From Deltaproteobacteria bacterium (GTDB taxonomy: Bacteria; Desulfobacterota; DSM-4660; Desulfatiglandales; Desulfatiglandaceae): a stretch of 64,000 nt of DNA. Positions 15,828 to 24,300 of the stretch are shown one piece after another. The DNA is taken from assembly GCA_019307945.1 (NCBI GenBank), contig JAFDIS010000004.1:20157-84156 (forward strand), read 5' to 3'. A program made the position numbers and the translations under genes. The notes below the pieces were generated by a model. It saw nothing but the letters and a program-made list of their open reading frames with translations, had not been told where the DNA came from and did no database searches. How positions within the stretch are numbered: position 1 is the stretch's first letter; each line of letters begins with the position of its first letter.

Positions 15828-16889
15828 ATGGAAAAAATAAAGGTTGGAATCATCGGATCGGGAGGGTACGGCGGCTGCGGGGCCGTGGAACTGCTCCTTC
15901 AGCACCCTGCGGCGGAAATCCGGGCGCTCATCGACCTCCAGGACGTGGGCAAACCCATAAGCGCACTCTACCCCCATCTTGAGGGCTTCTGTGATCTGCC
16001 CATAATGGCGCCGGATGATCCCGCCTGTCCGGACGATCTGGACGTGGTCTTCTTCGCCACACCTGACGGTGTGGGTCAGAAAGAGGCCGGCCGCTGGCTC
16101 GAGCGGGGAGTGAAGGTCATCGACTACAGCGGGGATTTTCGTTTCAACGATCTCGAGATCTACCGCGGTTATGCGTCCCGCATCGGAAGGGAACCGGAAC
16201 ATGCCTCTCCTCACTTGCTGGAGGATTCCGTCTACGGGCTGGCGGAACTGCACCGGGTGGAAATCGCCCGGACGAAAATCGTGGGAAACCCGGGATGTTT
16301 TGCGGTCAGTTGTATCCTGGGCCTTGCTCCCGCACTCAAGGAAGGGCTCATCGAGCCCGACTCCATCGTCTGTGATGCCAAGACCGGTGTGTCGGGGGCG
16401 GGAAAGAACCCGAACCCCACCTTTCACTACCCCGCCCGATACGAGGCCATGAACGCCTACAAGATCTCGGGTCACCAGCACGTCTATGAAATCGAAAGAG
16501 AACTGGGAAGCGTGGCCTCCCACGACATACGGATCACCTTCACCCCACACGTGGTCCCCCTATGCCGGGGGATCCTGAGCACCCTGTACGCCCGGGTGCG
16601 GGAGGGTCCGGGCGTGAACGAACTGCTGGAGGTCTACCGCGGGTTTTACGCCCGGGACGCCTTTGTACGTGTGTTCGGCCCTGAATCACCCCAGAGCAGC
16701 GTAAACGTCAGGGGGAGCAATTTCTGCAACCTTTCCGTGAACCTGGACGAAAGGACCGGCAGGCTGGTGGTGGTGAGCCTCATCGACAACCTGGTGAAGG
16801 GACAGGCGGGAAGCGCGGTCCAGAACATGAACATCATGTTCGGCCTGGAAGAGACCACGGGCCTTTTGAAGCCGGGGCTTTACCCCTGA
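15828..16889 (+). CDS. argC: N-acetyl-gamma-glutamyl-phosphate reductase
   Basis: Third step of arginine synthesis: NADPH-dependent reduction of N-acetylglutamyl phosphate to the semialdehyde. Nucleotide-binding motif GIIGSGGYGGCGAVELL at the N-terminus, catalytic cysteine in VGNPGCFAVS near residue 150, and the C-terminal conserved histidine region ISGHQHVYEIE near 213. Length 353 is normal. GAGGAGG ends a few bases before the ATG at 15828. Followed by a strong hairpin at 16908. Confidence 0.95.
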   Translation: MEKIKVGIIGSGGYGGCGAVELLLQHPAAEIRALIDLQDVGKPISALYPHLEGFCDLPIMAPDDPACPDDLDVVFFATPDGVGQKEAGRWLERGVKVIDYSGDFRFNDLEIYRGYASRIGREPEHASPHLLEDSVYGLAELHRVEIARTKIVGNPGCFAVSCILGLAPALKEGLIEPDSIVCDAKTGVSGAGKNPNPTFHYPARYEAMNAYKISGHQHVYEIERELGSVASHDIRITFTPHVVPLCRGILSTLYARVREGPGVNELLEVYRGFYARDAFVRVFGPESPQSSVNVRGSNFCNLSVNLDERTGRLVVVSLIDNLVKGQAGSAVQNMNIMFGLEETTGLLKPGLYP

Positions 16890-16907
16890 ACCAACCCTTC
16901 ATGATGA

Positions 16908-16940
16908 ACGGGGCCACGGTAGTAGGAACCGTGGCCCCGT
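16908..16940. terminator. 13-bp perfect hairpin between convergent argC and gspE-like genes
   Basis: ACGGGGCCACGGT at 16908-16920 pairs perfectly with 16928-16940 around a seven-base loop; only three T residues follow on the plus strand. It lies 19 bases after argC and 43 bases past the end of the minus-strand ATPase gene, so it is well placed as a two-way terminator even though the T tract is short. Confidence 0.6.
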
Positions 16941-16983
16941 TTCCGGCGTATTTCCCTACCTCGGGCCATCTCCCCCTGCGGTG

Positions 16984-19377
16984 TTACTTGATACAGACTT
17001 TCCTGACCTGGACCAGGTCCGTCTCCCCCAGGCAGACCTTCCGGATGCCGTCCTGCATCAGTGTGGTCATCCCTTCCTTTATGGCCTGCTGGCGGATCTC
17101 CTCCATCCTGGCCCTGTTCTGTATCAGCTTCTTGATCTCGTCTGATCCCACCAGCAGTTCATGAATGCCCGTCCTGCCTTTGTATCCCGTGTTTCCACAC
17201 GCATGGCACCCGTTGGGCTTGTAAAGGACGAAGTCGTCATTGTATTCAAACCCCAGGGCATCGAAATCCCCTTCATAGGAGCGCACCAGGGCGTCGTACT
17301 CTTCCCTCGTGGGGTGGTACTTCTCCTTGCACTGGGGGCACAGGGTCCTTACGAGACGCTGTGCCAGGACACCCAACAGGGCATCGGCGAAGTTGAAGGG
17401 GTCCATGCCCATGTCCAGAAGACGGGTCACGGTTTCCGGGGCGCTGTTCGTATGCAAGGTACTGAAGACCAGGTGTCCCGTGAGGGAGGCCTCGATGCCC
17501 GTGGAGACGGTTTCGTGGTCGCGCATCTCCCCCACCATGATTACGTCCGGGTCGGCACGGAGAAACGCGCGCATGGCCGTGGCGAAGTCGAACCCGATCT
17601 TGGGCATGACCTGGACCTGGCGGAGTCCGTCCTGGGTGATCTCCACCGGGTCTTCCGCGGTCCAGATCTTGGTCTCGGGCTTGTTGATGTGCGCCAGGGC
17701 GGCATGAAGCGTGGTGGTCTTGCCGCTGCCCGTGGGCCCCACCACCAGGACGATTCCATAGGGCTTGCTGATCATGTCCAGGAACGCCTTATGATTGCGT
17801 TCGCTCATGCCCATCTTGTCCAGGGGGATCGGCTCACCGGCCGCCAGGAGCCGCAGAACCACATCCTCGTTTTGTCCCGCCGTGGGGATGGTGGCCACAC
17901 GAAGCTCGATATCCAGGGGGGCATACCGCCTGAACTTGATCTTTCCGTCCTGGGGGAGCCTCCGTTCCGCGATATCCAGGTCCGACATGATCTTGAGGCG
18001 GGACACGATGGCACGTTTGTAGGTATAAGGGATGGTCTGGTAGATCTGGCAGGCACCGTCGATCCTGAACCGCACCAGTGCGTTGGCCTTGCCCTGACGC
18101 GGTTCGATGTGGATATCAGACGCCCCGCGGTTATATGCGTCTATGATCATCTTGTTGACGAGCTGAACGATGGCCCCGTCTTCCTCACTGACCCTTTCGA
18201 GGTCCTCTTCGGCCACATCCTCGCCGGCCTCCAGTTGCCCCAGAATGTCTTCTATGCTCTCCCCGCCCCCGGTGAGCAGCTCCTTGCGCTCGATGTCGAA
18301 GAAGAGGTCGATCATCTGGAAGATGTCTTCCTTCAGGGACACACAGTACTCGTACCCTTTGGCCGGGATGAGCCTTCGGATGGTGTCCCGGGCCGGAAGA
18401 TAATTGGGATCCTCCATGGCTATGATCACCCGTTCGTCTTCCTTGCCTACGGGGACAAAGACATTGGATTTGAGGAAGTTGGGCTTCAACCCCTTGAGGA
18501 GTTCTCCCGGAATCACCATTTTGTGGTCAAAGGGAATGAAACGGGTCTTGTAATAGGCGGAGAGGGATTTGCCGATGTTGTCCTTGGAGACGTGAAAATC
18601 AGTGATGAGCACTTGCCCCACGGACCGCTTCGTCTTCCTGGCCCGGGACATGGCTTCCACCAGGTCCTTCTCGGCGATGATGTTGTTGGTGACCAAATAG
18701 TCGAACCGCCTAGGCTTCGGTTTCTGCGTGGCCTTCTGCTTGTTGAAAAACGCTATTCCCAGGACATGGGCGATATCCTGCACCGAGGATTCGTCCTCTT
18801 CCGTGAACCGTTCCCCGTGCCTCTTGTTGATCAGCTGGATGACACCCAGGAGAAAACGCTTGTACTTGATGGGCGCCACCAGGACCTGGGTGGTCTTGTA
18901 ACCGGTTTTTTCGTCCCAGCTCTTGTCGAAACGGAGTGCGGAATTGATGCAAGCCAGCTCATCGGCGTCATAGGCGTTGGTGATATTGACAAGCTTGCCC
19001 GAAGTAGCGCAATAGCCTGAAATGCTGCTGTTGTCTATGGGCACGCGGATCTCGTTGACTTCGTCGCCGGTCTTGATCTTGGAGACGATCTGTTTCCGGA
19101 CGCCGTCCACCACATATATGGTGATCCGGTCCGCGTCGAAAAGGCTCAGGATTTCCGATTGCAGATTCAGGAGGATATCGTTGGTGTCGCGGGCCGAATG
19201 AATCTTGTTGGTGATGTTGTTGAGCCGTTTCTGGTATTCGAGCTGTTCCTCGAGGGTCCGGCCCCCGGCCGCCGCACTTTTCGCGTTTTTCAGGTATGTC
19301 GCCATGGGAAAACCGTCTTGAGCGCCTTCAAGTGCCGTAATCGGGTTCGTGAGGGAGACCCCCCTCCATCGAAACAC
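16984..19377 (-). CDS. PilB/GspE-type ATPase with N-terminal GAF domain
   Basis: Hexameric motor ATPase of type IV pilus assembly or type II secretion, 797 residues. A GAF domain spans about residues 50-215 (LFDADRITIYVVDG, MLVAPIKYKR-like segments), then the T2SSE N-terminal domain (about 230-380), then the ATPase core with Walker A GPTGSGKTT near 545, Walker B DVIMVGEMRD near 610 and the tetracysteine zinc site (LCPQCKE ... CHACGNTG) near 700. GTG at 19377 follows GGGGAG at eight bases and is preferred; an ATG at 19305 has no ribosome site. The GAF domain suggests control by a small ligand. Pilus versus secretion role is unresolved. Confidence 0.87.
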   Translation of the reverse strand: MFRWRGVSLTNPITALEGAQDGFPMATYLKNAKSAAAGGRTLEEQLEYQKRLNNITNKIHSARDTNDILLNLQSEILSLFDADRITIYVVDGVRKQIVSKIKTGDEVNEIRVPIDNSSISGYCATSGKLVNITNAYDADELACINSALRFDKSWDEKTGYKTTQVLVAPIKYKRFLLGVIQLINKRHGERFTEEDESSVQDIAHVLGIAFFNKQKATQKPKPRRFDYLVTNNIIAEKDLVEAMSRARKTKRSVGQVLITDFHVSKDNIGKSLSAYYKTRFIPFDHKMVIPGELLKGLKPNFLKSNVFVPVGKEDERVIIAMEDPNYLPARDTIRRLIPAKGYEYCVSLKEDIFQMIDLFFDIERKELLTGGGESIEDILGQLEAGEDVAEEDLERVSEEDGAIVQLVNKMIIDAYNRGASDIHIEPRQGKANALVRFRIDGACQIYQTIPYTYKRAIVSRLKIMSDLDIAERRLPQDGKIKFRRYAPLDIELRVATIPTAGQNEDVVLRLLAAGEPIPLDKMGMSERNHKAFLDMISKPYGIVLVVGPTGSGKTTTLHAALAHINKPETKIWTAEDPVEITQDGLRQVQVMPKIGFDFATAMRAFLRADPDVIMVGEMRDHETVSTGIEASLTGHLVFSTLHTNSAPETVTRLLDMGMDPFNFADALLGVLAQRLVRTLCPQCKEKYHPTREEYDALVRSYEGDFDALGFEYNDDFVLYKPNGCHACGNTGYKGRTGIHELLVGSDEIKKLIQNRARMEEIRQQAIKEGMTTLMQDGIRKVCLGETDLVQVRKVCIK

Positions 19378-19721
19378 GGACAGGTCTCCCCTCCCCGGGG
19401 CTGCTTTGGGGCATCATCCTCTCCTTGTCTGTCCCTTCCCGGGGGATCGCCTTACTCTATTTATATCGTAGTCTGAGCGAGATTCTAAATCTTTTTTCGA
19501 ATTATGCAACATATTCGGCCGCGGATCAAGGAACCGCCGTCCCTGCCCCCGAAAGGCGCGATGTGCATCAACCGTTGAACCCTGACGCAATTCATGCGAT
19601 AAGTGTCCGGGCACTTGGTGGGAGGACGGGGAACGCCCGAGGACTTCCGTACTTTCACACCAAGGAAAATCCGCCTTTGTCCTGTACCCCGGGTTGAAGT
19701 TGTTTTCACTGGAGTTTCAAT
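19378..19721. other. 344-bp divergent intergenic region
   Basis: Lies between the GAF-ATPase gene (minus) and tatD (plus). Contains an AT-rich patch at 19455-19515 with a minus-strand promoter (listed separately). The tatD side has CTGGAG about six bases before its ATG but no promoter I can assign. No gene or RNA is recognised. Confidence 0.5.
19482..19509 (-). promoter_or_regulatory. promoter for the GAF-ATPase gene
   Basis: Minus strand TTGCAT, 16-base spacer, TAGAAT. Transcription would begin near 19475, giving a leader of roughly 100 bases before the GTG start at 19377. Confidence 0.5.
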
Positions 19722-20498
19722 ATGTTGACAGATAGCCACGCCCATTTGGACATGCTTGAAGAGGACCTCGACGGGGTACTGCGACGGGCCCGCGAGGCAG
19801 GGGTCCGCAGGATCATCACCATCGGCGTGGACCTGGAAAGTTCATCCCGGGCCGTCCGGATGGCCGAGAGGCTGGGAGGGGTCTTTGCAGCGGTGGGCTT
19901 CCATCCCCATGACGCGGCGGACGCGGACAAAGAGCAACTGGCAGCCCTCTCGGAACTCGCCCTTCACCCCCGGGTGGTTGCGTGGGGGGAAATCGGTCTC
20001 GACTTTTACCGGCGGCTCTCGCCGCCCGATCGTCAGGAAGAAGTGTTCCGGGCCCAGCTCGAACGGGCCGGGGACCTGGGGCTTCCGGTGGTGATCCACG
20101 ACCGTGACGCCCACGATGAAGTCCTCTCCATTCTACGACGCATGGGAACGGGTCCCGGGCGGGGAGTGATTCATTGCTTTTCCGGAGACCTGGATCTGGC
20201 CATGGCCTTTATTGACCTGGGCTATTACATCTCCATCCCGGGAACCGTCACCTTCCCGAATGCCGCCAGGGTTCGCGAAACGGCAAAAAACATCCCCCTG
20301 GAGCGCCTGCTGGTGGAAACCGACGCCCCCTTTCTCGCACCCGTTCCCATGCGGGGGAAACGCAATGAACCGGCCTATGTGAAATGGACCGCCCTCGAAA
20401 TCGCCCGATTGAGGGGGATCCCCCTCGACGAGGTGGCCCGGCTGAGCACGGAAAATGCAGCCCGGCTTTTCGGCCTGAATTCCGATGATCCATCCTGA
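19722..20498 (+). CDS. tatD: TatD family metal-dependent hydrolase
   Basis: TIM-barrel metal-dependent DNase/hydrolase of the TatD family, 258 residues. Metal ligands: DSHAHLDM at the N-terminus, GEIGLDFYR near residue 91, VIHDRDAH near 127, HCFSGD near 153 and ETDAPFL near 202. The family has 3'-5' exonuclease activity in DNA repair and RNA quality control. CTGGAG precedes the ATG. Its last 14 bases overlap maf. Confidence 0.92.
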   Translation: MLTDSHAHLDMLEEDLDGVLRRAREAGVRRIITIGVDLESSSRAVRMAERLGGVFAAVGFHPHDAADADKEQLAALSELALHPRVVAWGEIGLDFYRRLSPPDRQEEVFRAQLERAGDLGLPVVIHDRDAHDEVLSILRRMGTGPGRGVIHCFSGDLDLAMAFIDLGYYISIPGTVTFPNAARVRETAKNIPLERLLVETDAPFLAPVPMRGKRNEPAYVKWTALEIARLRGIPLDEVARLSTENAARLFGLNSDDPS

Positions 20499-21105
20499 AA
20501 TCCATGAAAATCGTCCCTTGATCCTGGCATCCGCTTCACCCAGGAGAAAGGCCCTCCTCAAGCAGATCGGCCTGCCCTTCCGCGCCTTGCCCAGCGGCGT
20601 GGATGAGCAGGGTTCCAGCGGAGACCCTGACGACCTCGCGGTGCGATTGTCCCTGCGAAAGGCCCGGGAGGTGTGCCTAAAGGCCCCCGGCTCCTGGATC
20701 CTCGGGGCGGATACCCTGGTGGTGGTGGGACGCCGGGTACTGGGAAAGCCCCTTGACGCGGAGGAGGCCCGGGCCATGCTTCGGCTCTTGTCCGGGACAG
20801 AGCACAGGGTGGTGACAGGCTTTTGCATCCTGGATCCGGAAGGGAACCAAGCCGCTTGCCGGGCCGTAAGCACCAGGGTACGTTTCAGGGTCCTGGAAAC
20901 TGCCGAAATCAAGGGATATGTGGCCTCGGGAGAACCCTTCGGCAAGGCGGGAGCCTATGCCATCCAGGGCATCGGGGCCTTCATGGTGGAATCCATCTCA
21001 GGGTCATACACCAACGTGGTGGGACTGCCCGTGTGTGCCGTGGTCTCATCCCTGCTAGCGGCAGGGGCGCTTCAAACCTTTCCCCTCCCCACCGCTTCAG
21101 GCTGA
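20485..21105 (+). CDS. maf: Maf family nucleoside triphosphate pyrophosphatase
   Basis: House-cleaning pyrophosphatase hydrolysing non-canonical nucleotides such as dTTP/UTP analogues. Signatures: LASASPRRKALLKQIG near residue 14, WILGADTLVVVGRRVLGKP near 72, and the GEPFGKAGAYAIQGIGA segment near 151 that places it in the dTTPase/UTPase (YhdE) subgroup. 206 residues. Starts inside tatD and ends inside the 3' end of the convergent rlmB gene (34-base tail-to-tail overlap). Confidence 0.92.
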   Translation: MIHPEIHENRPLILASASPRRKALLKQIGLPFRALPSGVDEQGSSGDPDDLAVRLSLRKAREVCLKAPGSWILGADTLVVVGRRVLGKPLDAEEARAMLRLLSGTEHRVVTGFCILDPEGNQAACRAVSTRVRFRVLETAEIKGYVASGEPFGKAGAYAIQGIGAFMVESISGSYTNVVGLPVCAVVSSLLAAGALQTFPLPTASG

Positions 21106-21866
21106 CCTGAAGGTCTTGAGTCCGGCCCGGAATGGACCCTACGCCGGGTGATTTCCGACAAAACGGCACCAGCGGCCACGGCCACGTTCAGGGATGCCAC
21201 GGGCCCGCGGACCGGGATGCTCACCAGCTCACGGCAGCGCTTTCTAACACCCGGGCTCAGGCCCTTCTGCTCGTTTCCCACCACCAGAACCACATCCCGG
21301 TCCCAGTCGGTGCGGTAGACGCTCTGGGTGCCTTCCCCTGCAGCCCCTATCACCCAGAAGCCCTCTTTTTCCAACCTGTCCAGGGCCCGTCCCAGATTCA
21401 CCACCCGCACCACCGGAATCAGGGCCGCCGCACCGGCTGATCTTTTCATCACCCGGGGAGTAACGGAAGCTGACCTGTCCCTGGGAATAATGAACCCATG
21501 CGCCCGAAAAAAGGCGGCGGTGCGAATGACGGCACCCAGGTTTCCTTCGTCCGTCAGATGATCGGCCGCCACCAGGAGCCCGGACCCGGGCTCCTTACGC
21601 GCCGCCCGGATCGTCTCCTCCAGGTCTGCGTAGGCATACCGTTCCGCCACAGCCATGATTCCCTGGTGGACCACCCCGGGCAGATGGCCGCCCAGTTCCC
21701 GTCCCCCCCGGGTCCGGACCGGGATCCCGAGATTCTTTGCCAGATCCTCGATCTCCCTGCACCGCCGGGACTTGACTCCTTGGGCGATCCACACTTCCCG
21801 CACGGGTATCCCCCTCCGATGGAGCGTCTCACGTACGGCGTGATATCCGGGGATCAAATAGGGCAT
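21072..21866 (-). CDS. rlmB: TrmH/SpoU family rRNA 2'-O-methyltransferase, RlmB-like
   Basis: S-adenosylmethionine-dependent ribose methyltransferase; relatives methylate G2251 of 23S rRNA. The protein of about 264 residues begins MPYLIPGYHAVRETL, matching the RlmB substrate-binding domain. SpoU motifs: EGNLGAVIRTAAFF near residue 114, VVLVVGNEQKGLSP near 192 and SLNVAVAAGAVLSEI near 228. The ATG at 21866 fits the family; an upstream in-frame ATG at 21956 gives an arginine-rich extension with no support. Its 3' end overlaps maf by 34 bases. Confidence 0.88.
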   Translation of the reverse strand: MPYLIPGYHAVRETLHRRGIPVREVWIAQGVKSRRCREIEDLAKNLGIPVRTRGGRELGGHLPGVVHQGIMAVAERYAYADLEETIRAARKEPGSGLLVAADHLTDEGNLGAVIRTAAFFRAHGFIIPRDRSASVTPRVMKRSAGAAALIPVVRVVNLGRALDRLEKEGFWVIGAAGEGTQSVYRTDWDRDVVLVVGNEQKGLSPGVRKRCRELVSIPVRGPVASLNVAVAAGAVLSEITRRRVHSGPDSRPSGQPEAVGRGKV

Positions 21867-21971
21867 GAGCCTTACACCCGAGGAAGCCTGCGTGGAGAAG
21901 CGGCGCGAACCCGAAACTCGCCCGCCCCTTGGCGGTAACGGTTTTCCATGCCTCACATTTGGAGCTCTTTT

Positions 21972-22577
21972 TCATCCAAGCAGGCGGAGCAGGGCCGTCT
22001 CCCTTCGCTCCACGCGGCACCGGTCGGAGATGATCACCGCCCGGGCCTCATCCACGGCCCGGTCCAGGTCATCATTTACAATAACGTAATCGTAATGGCG
22101 GCACTGGCTGATCTCGTCCCGGGCCTGCGCCAACCGCTTTTCCACGCTCCTTGGGCCGTCGGTGGCCCTGCCCCGCAGACGGGTCTCCAGGGTCTCCAGG
22201 GAGGGGGGCAAGAGAAAGATCAGCACGCAGGTGGGGTCGTAATGCTTGAGATTTTTCGCGCCCTTTGGATCCAAATCAAGCACCACATCCAGACCGGAGG
22301 CCGTCAGTGCCTCCAGCCCCGCGAAAGATGTCCCGTAGTAGTCGTCGTAGACCCGTGCCCATTCCACGAAGTCGCCTGCCTCAATCATCTCCAGGAACCG
22401 TGACCGGGCCACGAAATGATAGTCTACGCCTTCCCGTTCGCCTTTCCGGGGTGGCCTGCTCGTGTGTGAGACCGAATAGCAGAGGCCCGGCACGCCCTGC
22501 CGTAATGCACGGATCACGGTGGACTTTCCTGTACCCGACGGAGCCGAAAACACGAAGAGCTTGCCCGGGGAACTCAT
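21972..22577 (-). CDS. gmk: guanylate kinase
   Basis: Phosphorylates GMP to GDP. 201 residues from the ATG at 22577, which overlaps the RemA-like gene by four bases. P loop [15 protein letters not shown] near residue 11, GMP-binding [19 protein letters not shown] near 42, and lid/core segments [13 protein letters not shown] near 105 and [15 protein letters not shown] near 124. An in-frame ATG ten codons upstream lies inside the previous gene and is not preferred. Confidence 0.95.
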   Translation of the reverse strand: MSSPGKLFVFSAPSGTGKSTVIRALRQGVPGLCYSVSHTSRPPRKGEREGVDYHFVARSRFLEMIEAGDFVEWARVYDDYYGTSFAGLEALTASGLDVVLDLDPKGAKNLKHYDPTCVLIFLLPPSLETLETRLRGRATDGPRSVEKRLAQARDEISQCRHYDYVIVNDDLDRAVDEARAVIISDRCRVERRETALLRLLG

Positions 22578-22846
22578 TCTTCGATGTCTTCCTTGCTCAG
22601 CGTACACTCCGGGCTGAACCGCTGTGCGATGGTCTCGGACTGCACGGCCGAAAGGATGACATGGTTGCTGTCCGTGATGAGAACCGAGCGTGTCCGACGG
22701 CCCTGGGTGGCGTCGATCAGGCGCTTCTCCTCTCTGGCCTCATCGCGAAGCCGCTTGATGGGGGCGGCGTTGGGTGAAATGATGGCGATCACCCGCCGCG
22801 AAACAACGGAATTCCCGAAACCGATATTGACAAGCTTAGGACTCAT
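22574..22846 (-). CDS. RemA-family (DUF370) regulatory protein
   Basis: Small DNA-binding protein of the RemA/YlzA family (about 90 residues), known in Bacillus as an activator of matrix and osmoprotection genes. Recognised by [19 protein letters not shown] at the start, the family's [10 protein letters not shown] centre and [20 protein letters not shown] near residue 65. GGGAGG seven bases before the ATG at 22846 fixes the start. It lies between yicC and gmk, the same order seen in many firmicutes and deltaproteobacteria. Confidence 0.9.
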   Translation of the reverse strand: MSPKLVNIGFGNSVVSRRVIAIISPNAAPIKRLRDEAREEKRLIDATQGRRTRSVLITDSNHVILSAVQSETIAQRFSPECTLSKEDIEE

Positions 22847-22861
22847 GAAAAAGCCTCCCAT

Positions 22862-23740
22862 TCACTCGACGTTTTGCACCTGCTCCCTCAGTTTTTCGAG
22901 TTCCGCCTTCATCTCGATCACAAGACCTGAGACGTGAGGATCGGGGGATTTTGAACCTAACGTATTGATTTCACGATTCATCTCCTGGATCAAGAACTCA
23001 AGGCGTCTGCCCAGGGCGCCGTGGGCCGACAAGAAGTCCTCAAACTGCGCCAGGTGACTCTTGAGCCTCACGATCTCCTCGGAGACATCCGATTTCTCCG
23101 CAAAGAAGGCCACCTCCTGGGCGAGCCTCGCCTGGTCCACCTCCGCCTCACCCAGGAGGGCGGAAACACGTTCGGCCAGGCGCTTTCGGTAGGCCGCCAC
23201 GATCTCCGGCACCCGCCCCTCGATCTCTTCCACGTAATGCCCTATGCTATTCAGTCGCTTACGAAAATCCGAGGCGATGGCCTCTCCCTCTCGTCGCCTC
23301 ATGGCGTCGAAGGAGTCCAGGGCCGCTCCCAGTGCGGCCAGGCACCCCGCCTTTGCTTGCTCCAGGTCCACCTCCTCGGGCCTGTACACGATAACGTCTT
23401 TCATCTGACAGAGGGTGTCCACTCCAACCCTGTTGTCCACCCCGTAGCGGTCGGCCAGTTCCTGGAAGATGGTCAGATAGGCGCGCACCAGCGGCTCGTT
23501 CAGCTCGAGGCGGGAAAAGACCCGCTCGCCGTCCTGGTCCACCTGTATGGAGAGTTCAACCCTTCCCCTGTGCACGCGCGATGTGACCTGCGCCTTGAGG
23601 TCTTCTTCCAGGGCCTGGTAATCCCTCGGCATGCGCAGGAACACGTCACGGTAGCGATGGTTGACGGAGCGAACCTCCACCACCGTGCGCATACCGTCGG
23701 CCTCGTGTTCGCCCCTTCCGTACGCGGTCATGCTCTTCAT
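22862..23740 (-). CDS. yicC: YicC family endoribonuclease
   Basis: 292-residue YicC/YloC protein; members are manganese-dependent endoribonucleases implicated in RNA turnover. Starts MKSMTAYGRGEHEADG, then the family's VEVRSVNHRYRDVFLRMPRDY near residue 24 and ends with the diagnostic EFLIQEMNREINTLGSKSPD segment. The ATG at 23740 overlaps the DUF4416 stop by four bases; the longer frame upstream is a shadow of that gene. Followed at 15 bp by the RemA-like gene. Confidence 0.92.
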   Translation of the reverse strand: MKSMTAYGRGEHEADGMRTVVEVRSVNHRYRDVFLRMPRDYQALEEDLKAQVTSRVHRGRVELSIQVDQDGERVFSRLELNEPLVRAYLTIFQELADRYGVDNRVGVDTLCQMKDVIVYRPEEVDLEQAKAGCLAALGAALDSFDAMRRREGEAIASDFRKRLNSIGHYVEEIEGRVPEIVAAYRKRLAERVSALLGEAEVDQARLAQEVAFFAEKSDVSEEIVRLKSHLAQFEDFLSAHGALGRRLEFLIQEMNREINTLGSKSPDPHVSGLVIEMKAELEKLREQVQNVE

Positions 23741-24276
23741 GCCGTCAGCCCCTTCCGCCGCAACTGCTCCAGATACCCTTTTCTGAGGTCGTTGAACTCC
23801 CCGATGACGTCCGGGTCCGCGTAATCCGGATAGGTCCACGGCAGAGGTCGGAAGCCCCCCCGCTCATATACCAGCGTCAAGTCCGCGTATATACCCCGGC
23901 CGAGGTAGATACGGTGCACATAGTTCTTCCCCGTTGCCAGCACCAGCCGTTCCAGAGCGATATACCCGGGGTCGATATTGACCCGCCGGTTGGGGCCCTG
24001 CCGGAATTGTTCCTCGACCTCATTGGTCTGAAGTTTTATCTCCACCAGTCGATCGGGCGGCGTCAGGGTTTCAAAAGACATGAAGCGCCGCACCAGAGGC
24101 CACCCCATCTCTCTCTCGTAATATCTCGTCCGATCGAAAGGACGCTCGGGGCCCACCCAGTCCAGGGATCCGAAACGCTCTTCGAGGACTCCTGCGGCCT
24201 CATCCAAGAGTTCCCTCTCGGATGAAAACAGGCTGCTCACCAATTTTACCGGTACCGGCTCCTTCGGTCGACTCAA
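23737..24276 (-). CDS. DUF4416 family protein
   Basis: 179-residue soluble protein matching, by recall, the DUF4416 family of deltaproteobacteria, thermophiles and Aquificae. Recognisable blocks: KLVSSLFSSERELLDEA near residue 11, the RYYEREMGWPLVRRFMSFE stretch near 51, NIDPGYIALERLVLATGKNY near 99 and GIYADLTLVYERGGF near 126, ending in DYADPDVIGEFNDLRKGY. No function is known. It lies between the heptose kinase gene and yicC in one minus-strand run. Confidence 0.85.
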   Translation of the reverse strand: MSRPKEPVPVKLVSSLFSSERELLDEAAGVLEERFGSLDWVGPERPFDRTRYYEREMGWPLVRRFMSFETLTPPDRLVEIKLQTNEVEEQFRQGPNRRVNIDPGYIALERLVLATGKNYVHRIYLGRGIYADLTLVYERGGFRPLPWTYPDYADPDVIGEFNDLRKGYLEQLRRKGLTA

Positions 24277-24300
24277 AAGCCCACCCCCCCTGGGAACGCC

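Noticed and set aside
17161..19020. 619-codon plus-strand frame opposite the GAF-ATPase gene
   Set aside because: Antisense shadow of a gene with Walker motifs; no ribosome site and no recognisable protein.
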